Shown in pieces: positions 41,821-49,889 of a DNA stretch of 64,000 nt. Each line of letters starts with the position of its first letter. Position 1 is the stretch's first letter. Under the pieces are notes generated by a model. That model worked only from the letters and a program-made list of their open reading frames with translations. It had not been told where the DNA came from and searched no databases. This DNA comes from Neobacillus mesonae (GTDB taxonomy: Bacteria > Bacillota > Bacilli > Bacillales > Cytobacillaceae). The stretch is taken from NCBI RefSeq assembly GCF_001636315.1, contig NZ_KV440949.1:1528703-1592702 (forward strand), in the 5' to 3' direction. The position numbers were made by a program, and so were the translations under genes.

Positions 41821-44403
41821 CTATTGTAGTTCTTTCACAATATATAATGCACTTACCCAGCCGGTTTTACCATCTGCTAAGTTAACCTGATACCATTTTT
41901 TCGATGGATCCATGATTAATTTATTATTTTCGTCCAATGTCAATGAAATAAACTGATGTAATTTAAATTTACCGATGATGTTTACATTAGATGTAGTATC
42001 AGTCGTTGAACGAACATTTAAGGTAGTTGCATCAATAACTCTTCCAAGGTTAAGTACAGAAATATATTTGTCATATTGTGAAAAACTTATATTACTAAGT
42101 GTGGACTGTTTGTCATTAAACAGCACTTTTACTTTATAATCATTTGTCTTTTCAAGCAGAGTAAAAATAGTTTTTGTTTTTATATCGTTCGATAAGTCCT
42201 TTTTTGCCAGCACTTGAATTCCTTCAGGAAATTGATCGCCCCCGTCCGGAATTCCAGGAATGGAAAAATAATTTGAATCAATCTTGGAGTTTTCATACTC
42301 TTTTTTATTAAATGCCATGATTTTTTGCATGTGCTTGGCAATGCCATTTCCCCAATTTGGGTCACTTGCATACCAAAAGTTCATCCCAATACTCTTGCTT
42401 TCTACTCTTTTTCCATTCGCATCATTTGTCCGATAGCCAAGCATTGCCCCTTCAAAATGCTTGCCGTATGGATTTAAATAATCAGCTTTCATTTTTTGGG
42501 CAACATAATTAATGCATGCTTCAACTGATGAAAAACGGTAAGCCCCTACGAATGGGGTTGCATCATACGCACCATAACCAAACAGGTTATTTTTCCCTAA
42601 TGATATGTTGGATGTACCAAAGCCGGATTCATGGATGGCATGTGCTGCTAAGTACAAGGCGTTCACCCCATATCGATTTCCTGCATCGATAAAAGCTTGG
42701 CCTTTATTAAGTAATACACTTGTTGCACTAAGTTTCTTATAGTTTGCCGTATTTCTATAATTGGCAGCAATATAAGCATTAATTTGCTGAGCTGTTACAG
42801 TTGATTTAGTTCTTAAGTCAATAAACCTGTAATCAGTTAATTCATATTCCTTTAAATAGCTGGAGTAGACATAGCCAGTTAGTCCTTTATAAGTTACTTG
42901 ATACCATTCATCATTTAATCTTTCTAATGAAGTAACCGTAGTTCCCTTAGGAATCGTAATTAAAGGTGGAGTACCTTCTCCTGATTTACGCAAATTCAAA
43001 TCTGCAGTTACCAAATAGGTCTTCTCTTCAGTGGGAGCAGCTTGTGTATTCTCCGCTGGTTTTTCCATAGGTTTTTCTACAATCTCTTCAGATGGTTTTT
43101 CCACAGGTCCCTCTTCTATTTTAGGTGCGATTTGAAGATTAGACAGAGAAACATAACCTGTTTTCCCTTTATAGGTAACAGCAGCCCAATCTCCAATACT
43201 TTTCGTTGTAGAAATAATCGTACCTTTTGGAAGCTGTACTACCTTTGTAAATACAGTTCCATAGGATGAATAAACATATGTACTAACTTTAACCTGATAA
43301 TTTATTTTAGCAAAGGATTTAACGGAAGCTTTACTTACATCACCACTATACACATAATAAGATTTGCCATTATAAGATACCTTATACCAGATCTGCCCGA
43401 TACTATTAATAACTTTTTGGTTAGAATACATTCCATTTTTGCTTGGAATTGTAACCATTGCCTTTTTTGTTTTTGGTGCTGAATAAAGTTTTGTTGAATT
43501 CTTCGTAAAATAATAAGTGCCAAGTGTATTGGTGTACTGGTTGTATTCCCTTAAATAGTCACCGCTGACCCAGCCGGTTTTGCTCGTCTTCTTTCCATTA
43601 GAAGTATAGGAATAAGTAACCTTATACCAATTACCTGATTTACTGTTTGCAGTAACAACTTTCCCTTTTTTTATGGTTATAATGATTTTTTCTTTTGTAC
43701 TTGTTCCAGCCCGCAAATTTACATTTTCAGAGGTAACAAAATTTGTTTTGGTATATGGAGTTGTCTTTGTCACTAAAGTTTTAGTTTCGGTGGCTGACTG
43801 TTTTTTTAAATAGTCACCGCTGACCCAACCCGTTTTGCTAATTTTCTTACCTTTAGAAGTATAAGAATAAGTAACCTTATACCACTTCCCCGTTTTGTCT
43901 GTAGCAATCACAGGTGATCCTCTTTTAATGGTTAGAATAACTTTTTCCTTGGTGCTCGCTCCAGACCGTAAATTCACATTGGCTGTCGTAAGAAAGTTAG
44001 TTTTGGCTATCGAAAGCGTCTTTGTTACCGATGATTTTGTAATCCCGGAGAACTTCTGTTTTAAATATGTCCCGCTCACCCAGCCTGTTTTCGTAACATT
44101 TTTTCCTTTTGACTTGTATGTATAGGAAACTTTATACCAACTGCCTAGTTTTTGTGATGAAGTAACTGTTTTTCCTTTTGGAATTGTAATGATGGTCTTA
44201 GTCTTTGTATTTGAACCTGTCCGTAAATTTAAATTTGCGGTTGTTTGATAGGAGGTTTTACTAAACTTAACTAAACTGGCAGCTTCCGCATAATGTATGT
44301 TATTGGATAGAAGCGGTATCGTCGTACTAGTACTTAAACTTCCAAATAACAAACCAGTTGAAAGAACCACCACTACTTTCCCCATTTTTTTCAATGAATC
44401 CAC
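41821..44403 (-). CDS. Secreted SH3b-repeat N-acetylglucosaminidase (GH73-like autolysin)
   Basis: An 860-residue wall hydrolase with a signal peptide (about 1-42). SH3b domains lie at about 50-115, 135-200 and 218-285, three near-identical copies ending KTGWVSG-YL, then weaker ones at 295-358, 365-425 and 462-518. A Pro/Glu linker is at 428-462. The glucosaminidase domain spans about 555-700 with LYLAAHAIHESGFGTS (probable catalytic Glu592) and NNLFGYGAYD. A last SH3b lies at 790-857. It resembles LytD-type endo-beta-N-acetylglucosaminidases. It lies in the teichoic acid locus between tagD and the fused transferases with its own terminator. The three first SH3b repeats make a 250-255 base direct repeat in DNA (about 43550-44300). 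Confidence 0.88.
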   Translation of the reverse strand: MDSLKKMGKVVVVLSTGLLFGSLSTSTTIPLLSNNIHYAEAASLVKFSKTSYQTTANLNLRTGSNTKTKTIITIPKGKTVTSSQKLGSWYKVSYTYKSKGKNVTKTGWVSGTYLKQKFSGITKSSVTKTLSIAKTNFLTTANVNLRSGASTKEKVILTIKRGSPVIATDKTGKWYKVTYSYTSKGKKISKTGWVSGDYLKKQSATETKTLVTKTTPYTKTNFVTSENVNLRAGTSTKEKIIITIKKGKVVTANSKSGNWYKVTYSYTSNGKKTSKTGWVSGDYLREYNQYTNTLGTYYFTKNSTKLYSAPKTKKAMVTIPSKNGMYSNQKVINSIGQIWYKVSYNGKSYYVYSGDVSKASVKSFAKINYQVKVSTYVYSSYGTVFTKVVQLPKGTIISTTKSIGDWAAVTYKGKTGYVSLSNLQIAPKIEEGPVEKPSEEIVEKPMEKPAENTQAAPTEEKTYLVTADLNLRKSGEGTPPLITIPKGTTVTSLERLNDEWYQVTYKGLTGYVYSSYLKEYELTDYRFIDLRTKSTVTAQQINAYIAANYRNTANYKKLSATSVLLNKGQAFIDAGNRYGVNALYLAAHAIHESGFGTSNISLGKNNLFGYGAYDATPFVGAYRFSSVEACINYVAQKMKADYLNPYGKHFEGAMLGYRTNDANGKRVESKSIGMNFWYASDPNWGNGIAKHMQKIMAFNKKEYENSKIDSNYFSIPGIPDGGDQFPEGIQVLAKKDLSNDIKTKTIFTLLEKTNDYKVKVLFNDKQSTLSNISFSQYDKYISVLNLGRVIDATTLNVRSTTDTTSNVNIIGKFKLHQFISLTLDENNKLIMDPSKKWYQVNLADGKTGWVSALYIVKELQ

Positions 44404-44575
44404 GTCCTTTTCTCTTTACAAAAATAATTGCAAAATTCTATAATTCTAGTAATCTTTTAATCGAAGAAACTCGAATTATCTCTTATTATCCTGTATTATG
44501 AATAATTATTAAATACTTTCTTGTAAATTGTTACATCAAAATGCAAAAATAGTCATATTTCCTTAAAAAATGTTT

Positions 44576-44621
44576 AAAAAAAGTAAACCCGAAAATCATC
44601 GTTATGACTTTCGGGTTTACT
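44576..44621 (-). terminator. Intrinsic terminator of the GW-containing transferase gene
   Basis: AGTAAACCCGAAA (44582-44594) pairs with TTTCGGGTTTACT (44609-44621); T-run on the minus strand. Confidence 0.85.
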
Positions 44622-44622
44622 A

Positions 44623-47600
44623 TTATTCGAAAATTTTATAAAACGTACCCATTGCACGGTTATTGTACTCACTTGGTACAAAAACATCAGCTTTATAATC
44701 AGATTCTACTTTCACCATCTGTCTTAAACCGTTCTCCAATCCATCAATGCTGTTTTCGACTAGCATCCCATACCTGCCATCCTCAAGGACAGTTCTATTG
44801 GCCACGATATCAGTTGCAACAATCTTCATTCCATGAGTCATTGCCTCCAATAATACCATAGGCTGCCCTTCATAATGGGAAGATAATACAAAGCAATCGC
44901 ATTTTTTCATCAATCGGAAAGGATTTTCAACCTGTCCAGGAAGATATACGCTATCTTCAACTCCAAACTCTGTGATTAAATTTTCCAGCTCGGGTCTTAA
45001 CGGTCCTTCGCCTAAAATATAGAGTTTTGTGTTCTTATTGTCTTTATGCAGTTGAGCAAAAGCTTGAATTAGATTATCCTGTCCCTTTTCGGGAGAAAGC
45101 CTCCCCATGGTGATAAAATTATAGTGCTCCGTCGATGGTTCGGGAATAAACCTGCTGCCGCGTAGTATACCTAAAGTTTTTATATTTTGAAACGAGCGCT
45201 TATTTAACCAGCCGATAGGCTCATTTTCATAACTAAAATGATAATAAACTTCATCAATGGTACGGGCTTCCTTATTTATCGTTGCTAATTTGCCATTATA
45301 TTTATCTGTATCCACCAATTTTTCTGTGCCGGAAGTACCGGGTAATTCAGACCAAATTACATCTCCGTCTCCTATTTGAATTTCAGCAGTTTTTTTGACA
45401 GCTTTTTCACTATAAATAACCGGCTTTTTTATCATTGTAAAAGCATTGTGGTCCAGCCAGCCGACCCGTTTCCCGTCATTATAGAAAAAATAATACGTTC
45501 CTCTGGCAGTCCTATTACTTTTCGTTACAATCACTTTGGCATTGTCTAATTCACTGGCATCCATCACTTTTTTGCAGTCGGGATTAGGATAAGGTTTCGA
45601 CCACACCACATAATTTCCCGGCTTAGAAATGACTGCAAGCTCATATAAATTTTTCTCCTCCAGTGTACGATTGGGGACAAAGGAACGGGATCGGAAGTAA
45701 TTGGAAATTTGGTAAACACAAGCCTTTAACCTTCCTCTAACTGCGGTTTCATTCACAAGAGATAAGGCAGACGATTCAATCCAGCCTATGACCTTCCCAT
45801 TAATCGAAAACCTGCTATAGAGGCCATGATAGGTTCTAGCCTCTACATCAACAGTCACCATCATTCCTTTATAGTCTTTGGCGGGTGATATTTTTGTAGT
45901 TCCTTCTGTTTTATAAGGTCTACTCCAAATATCATGACCATAAACATGGCTAACAAAGGCTAATTTGTTTACCTCTGTTTGAGATAATATCCGGTCCGGC
46001 AATAACTCAAAACAGTCTTGATTGAGCCAGCCAACAATCCGATCGCCGAAAGAGAATTTATAAAAACCATTAGTCCCCGTTCGGGCTTCACGTAAGATAA
46101 CGACTTCTTTATTCAAATAGTGCTTGGCGGGTGCAAGTTTTTCAGCACCGCTTACACTTGGCTGGCGATTCCAAACATAATGATCTAGGGGCCGGCGAAT
46201 AATCGCGGCAGACTTAAAAATGCCATTGCTCATAATCGGCATTTCATGTTGAGAACGAGTTGAAGTATCTGTAGTCGAATCCTCTTCCTCCGCTAGGCGC
46301 AATATTTTTTCATAATTAATCGAATTCATTACATAATCAAACTTTGTTTCATTCGCATATTTAGCCAAATTCTGTTTGTTTACTTCCATCGTTCCCGGCG
46401 AAACACTGACAAGCTTGTCAAAACGGTCATAAACGGAAAACAGCCCTCTTAAATTTATCAAATGGGGCCTACGCCCATTAATGATCCTTTCACTATCTGA
46501 ATGCATATTACTATGAAGATAACAAATTTTTTTCTCTGCATCACTGGCAAGAAGGAATTTTGCCCAGTAAAGACTGTATCCACTGAAATCAATTACATAA
46601 TCAAACTTTGCTCTGCCAAATAGCCGTTGGTAATCTCGTATATAAGCTTTTTCAGGATAAAGCTTTTTCGTTAACCGGGTATATGCCCCGCGATTATGTA
46701 CAAACTTATCACGATATACTTCCTGAATGTTGAACATTGGGATTCCGCCGCGGAACAGAAACCTCGCTTTTTTATTGACCTTTTCCATGTTATCCAATAC
46801 TTCTTTAGATTGAGGCAGTTTCATAAAAATACTTACATCATATCGCTCAAAATCAATGTTATCCATTAGATTAATAAAAGAAGCAGTAATCCCATTATTC
46901 TTCAAACCTCCAGGATAAATAAGAATTTTCTTTTTATTCGTTTCTAAACCACGGATAACATTTAATGATTCTTTATTTTGCTTAAAAATATAGTCAACGA
47001 TCCGTTCTGTTACCTTCCCATCATCGTGATTCGTAAATCGTGACTTTGCTTGTTTATATACATCTTTATAATGGGAAAATACTTTATCTATATTTTGTAT
47101 TGCCGCTGCCACTTCCCTAATTGTAAACAACGTTGGGCCTGGTAATTCATCATCCACTAAATAGCGTCCTCTTTCCTCATTGTAATCATCATAATCCCAG
47201 ACATAGAATAGAATCGGTTTATCAGTCACTAAAAAGTCGAAAAAAATACTTGAATAGTCGGTAATTAATATATCTACCGTGCTAAGAAGCTCGTTTGTAT
47301 CGATAAAATCGGGAATTAAATAATCCTTTACCTCTTCATATTCTCTTGCTGTATTGTATAAATACGGATGCACCTTAATAAGTAAATTATAGTCTTTCCC
47401 TACTTGATTTTTTAAATAGGTCAGGTCAGCAATGATTTGAAACATATCATTCTTCGCCTTAGCCACGTTTGCTCCTTTCCATGTTGGAGCATAAAGAATC
47501 GTTTGCTTATTTGTATCGATTTCCAAACCTAACTCAGCCAAATGAGCTTTGACTTGCTCTGAGTCGCTATGATGGGTAAGGTCAATTCTTGGATATCCTT

Positions 47601-48210
47601 CTTGAAGGATTTCACCATTATAAATTCCATTTAGCTTATAGCTGTTTAGAAACATGTTTGTTGTATGCTCATTCGGGCTTAATAGGTAATCACTACTAAG
47701 AAAATTCCGGACGACATTTTGGGAATTAGACGGATTTCCAGGGATATCAAATCCCATGCTTTTAAGAGGGGTCCCATGCCATGTATTAATGTATACCTGA
47801 TCCTTTTTTGGGGTAAAAAACGGCTGAAAAGTAGAGTTATTAATTAAATATTTGCTTGTAGCTAATTTTTTCAGGTATTCCTTTGAGTTTCGTTTAACAA
47901 AGGAAACGTTCTTTAACTTTCGATACTTGTTAATAACGTAACTTAAATCCTTAAAGCCAGCCACCGACCAGATATGTTTGAAATCTTTATAATCAGGATG
48001 TTGTAATAAGTACTTAAAAATAGCATAAGGGCTATCAGTTATACTTTTCCCATCCCTGCTTTCATAGAAAATGGTTTTATCTTTTATCTTTAACTTATCA
48101 AAGTAACGTGCATACTGAAAATTTTTTCGATGGTTTGCGTTTCCGGCATACTGATAAACCGGGCCTAATACAAATCTCATTCGCCTTTTTAATACCTTTT
48201 TGTTTATCAA
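44623..48210 (-). CDS. Bifunctional CDP-glycerol glycerophosphotransferase / GT4 glycosyltransferase with four GW modules inside the GT4 domain
   Basis: A 1195-residue protein, probably cytoplasmic or membrane-associated: no signal peptide is seen. Residues about 40-410 are a TagF-type domain with INTWHGTPLK (His145), EGYPRIDL, ILYAPTWKG, IKVHPYLY and ILITDYSSIFFD. Residues about 425-640 are the N-lobe of a GT-B enzyme (KKILIYPGGLKNNGITAS, FDYVIDFSGYSLYWAKFL). Residues about 1025-1195 are its C-lobe (FITMGRLSPEKGQ, LYILGEGPLRPELE, SHYEGQPMVLLEAM). Between the lobes lie four GW modules, about 668-737, 750-820, 858-928 and 942-1010, each ending G-(V/I)GW. GW modules otherwise bind teichoic acids on wall proteins. 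Start is TTG with AAGGGAG upstream. The two paralogues at 58.5-63.7 kb lack the insert. Confidence 0.88.
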   Translation of the reverse strand: MINKKVLKRRMRFVLGPVYQYAGNANHRKNFQYARYFDKLKIKDKTIFYESRDGKSITDSPYAIFKYLLQHPDYKDFKHIWSVAGFKDLSYVINKYRKLKNVSFVKRNSKEYLKKLATSKYLINNSTFQPFFTPKKDQVYINTWHGTPLKSMGFDIPGNPSNSQNVVRNFLSSDYLLSPNEHTTNMFLNSYKLNGIYNGEILQEGYPRIDLTHHSDSEQVKAHLAELGLEIDTNKQTILYAPTWKGANVAKAKNDMFQIIADLTYLKNQVGKDYNLLIKVHPYLYNTAREYEEVKDYLIPDFIDTNELLSTVDILITDYSSIFFDFLVTDKPILFYVWDYDDYNEERGRYLVDDELPGPTLFTIREVAAAIQNIDKVFSHYKDVYKQAKSRFTNHDDGKVTERIVDYIFKQNKESLNVIRGLETNKKKILIYPGGLKNNGITASFINLMDNIDFERYDVSIFMKLPQSKEVLDNMEKVNKKARFLFRGGIPMFNIQEVYRDKFVHNRGAYTRLTKKLYPEKAYIRDYQRLFGRAKFDYVIDFSGYSLYWAKFLLASDAEKKICYLHSNMHSDSERIINGRRPHLINLRGLFSVYDRFDKLVSVSPGTMEVNKQNLAKYANETKFDYVMNSINYEKILRLAEEEDSTTDTSTRSQHEMPIMSNGIFKSAAIIRRPLDHYVWNRQPSVSGAEKLAPAKHYLNKEVVILREARTGTNGFYKFSFGDRIVGWLNQDCFELLPDRILSQTEVNKLAFVSHVYGHDIWSRPYKTEGTTKISPAKDYKGMMVTVDVEARTYHGLYSRFSINGKVIGWIESSALSLVNETAVRGRLKACVYQISNYFRSRSFVPNRTLEEKNLYELAVISKPGNYVVWSKPYPNPDCKKVMDASELDNAKVIVTKSNRTARGTYYFFYNDGKRVGWLDHNAFTMIKKPVIYSEKAVKKTAEIQIGDGDVIWSELPGTSGTEKLVDTDKYNGKLATINKEARTIDEVYYHFSYENEPIGWLNKRSFQNIKTLGILRGSRFIPEPSTEHYNFITMGRLSPEKGQDNLIQAFAQLHKDNKNTKLYILGEGPLRPELENLITEFGVEDSVYLPGQVENPFRLMKKCDCFVLSSHYEGQPMVLLEAMTHGMKIVATDIVANRTVLEDGRYGMLVENSIDGLENGLRQMVKVESDYKADVFVPSEYNNRAMGTFYKIFE

Positions 48211-48331
48211 TCTCTACAACTCCCTTATCCTGTTTATCTTTGGAAAATTACTATATTTAAATACACTACAATACAGTTTTTTCCACAAAATAAACAGGTA
48301 TACATAGAAAGCGAAGAAACATTAAAAAAAA

Positions 48332-48383
48332 AACAAAAAAGCACATGGCTTATGCAAGAGTTACCTTTGCGCTGCCATGTACT
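48332..48383 (-). terminator. Intrinsic terminator of the gene at 48.4-49.6 kb
   Basis: AGCACATGGC (48340-48349) pairs with GCCATGTACT (48374-48383) around a long loop; long T-run on the minus strand. Confidence 0.7.
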
Positions 48384-48394
48384 TATAAAAATGA

Positions 48395-49570
48395 TTATTT
48401 ATTTTTTAAAATAACTTCCTTAACCACTCTTTCAGTTGCATGACCATCTTCTAAATAACAAAATTGTTGATAAAACTCAGCCATTTTTCTGCTAAAGATT
48501 TGATTATGTTCGTATCCTTTTATCGCCTCAATCACTTCTTCAGTTGTTTTAACTAACGGACCTGGTGCCTTCTCTGCCAGGTTAAAGTAAAACCCTCTAA
48601 TATCCTCTTTATACTCATCCAAATCATAGGTAAAGAAGATCATCGGCCGTTTTAAATTCGCATAGTCAAAAAATACAGATGAATAATCGGTAATTAACAA
48701 ATCACTGATTAAATAAAGCTCTTGAATATCTTCATACTTTGAGAAATCATAGGCAAAACCTTTAAATGTATCGAGATTAAAGTTCTCTGCGACTAAATAA
48801 TGCATCCGCAAAATGATAATATATTCTCCACCAAGTTCTTTCTGCAGAATAGACAAATCCAGTTGCAGTTCCAATTTATATTTCCCAACTTGATGGTACT
48901 GATTATCTCTCCATGTTGGGGCGTAAAGAATAATCTTTTTTTCTTTAGGAAGATGATGAGTTTCCTTGAATTTTTTTGCAATCTCATCGCTTTCCGGTTT
49001 ATAAAAAATATCATTTCGGGGATAGCCTGATTCTATAACAGTTTTCTCAAATTTAAATGCACGTTTAAAAATCTCTGTCGAATAACGGTTGGGAGAAATT
49101 AAATAGTCCCAATTTCTTGATTCTTGATAAAATTCTTGTTTGTATTTTTCATTGGTTGTCCCCGGCATTAATACGTCTTTCATATCAAAGGCAAGTTTCT
49201 TCAGAGGAGTACCGTGCCAAGTTTGCAAGTATAAAGTATGACGTGGCTTTGGAATCCATATAGGCATTCGGCTATTAGTCACCCAATATCTGGATCTCGC
49301 CATGATAAAAAGCCATTTTATAGAAAAACGATGCGCATAAGGGACCCCTATCTCCTGAAACCCCTTTTCAAAACGGGGGTCAATACTCCAAATCAATTCA
49401 TATTCCGGATGATGTACCTTTAAGTATTCATAAATAGCTCTTGGATTATCACTATATTGCTTACCAAGAAAACTTTCAAATATTATCAAGTTCTTCCTCG
49501 CTGGTAAAAATGAAACAACTTGAAATAAATATTTATAAATGAGTATTAATAAATTTTTTATAAATGGCAA
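48395..49570 (-). CDS. TagF/TagB-family CDP-glycerol glycerophosphotransferase
   Basis: A 391-residue single-domain enzyme with a hydrophobic amphipathic N-terminus. It has LQTWHGTPLKKLAFDMKDV, ESGYPRNDIFY, ILYAPTWRDN, ILRMHYLVAEN and LLITDYSSVFFDYANLKRP. It is closely similar to the C-terminal half of the 713-residue protein at 52.3-54.5 kb, with the same TWHGTPLKKL-FDMKDV and ISPN-YS-EIFKRAFKF stretches, so the two are probably recent relatives. It transfers glycerol phosphate from CDP-glycerol to a growing chain or sugar; polymerase versus short-chain primer cannot be told. Start is TTG (49570) with AGGAGAG 9 bases upstream. A 319-base spacer separates it from the next gene. Confidence 0.87.
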   Translation of the reverse strand: MPFIKNLLILIYKYLFQVVSFLPARKNLIIFESFLGKQYSDNPRAIYEYLKVHHPEYELIWSIDPRFEKGFQEIGVPYAHRFSIKWLFIMARSRYWVTNSRMPIWIPKPRHTLYLQTWHGTPLKKLAFDMKDVLMPGTTNEKYKQEFYQESRNWDYLISPNRYSTEIFKRAFKFEKTVIESGYPRNDIFYKPESDEIAKKFKETHHLPKEKKIILYAPTWRDNQYHQVGKYKLELQLDLSILQKELGGEYIIILRMHYLVAENFNLDTFKGFAYDFSKYEDIQELYLISDLLITDYSSVFFDYANLKRPMIFFTYDLDEYKEDIRGFYFNLAEKAPGPLVKTTEEVIEAIKGYEHNQIFSRKMAEFYQQFCYLEDGHATERVVKEVILKNK

Positions 49571-49889
49571 CGCTACCGCTCTCCTAACCTTTTATAAGAA
49601 ACCTATACATGGCTGAAATATTTTTATACATTTTTATCCTTTTATTTAATTATAATAAGTATTCTCATGTACTTCATTATCAACAAGGTTCAGGAATTTT
49701 TCAAGTAACATTACTTTATTTCCCAAAACTTTATAGAAAGATTTCATAGTATCCCCTTATTGAATTATATTTGCTGTAGTGATCATTCGGATTAATGGAA
49801 TTTAGAAACAAAAAAGGTACAGACTATGGTAGTTCTGTACCGAATCAAAATAAGCTAAAATAATTTGAAAGCTAAATTCCAATCCTTTT
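49571..49889. other. AT-rich spacer
   Basis: No gene is supported. It contains the terminator at 49811-49842 for the upstream transcript and presumably the promoter of the gene at 48.4-49.6 kb. Confidence 0.5.
49811..49842 (-). terminator. Intrinsic terminator of the gene at 49.9-52.3 kb
   Basis: GGTACAGA and TCTGTACC arms with a T-run on the minus strand. Confidence 0.8.

Noticed and set aside
44623-48210. Secreted GW-repeat adhesin or autolysin
   Set aside because: No signal peptide is present, and the GW modules are enclosed by two halves of a glycosyltransferase and preceded by a TagF domain.
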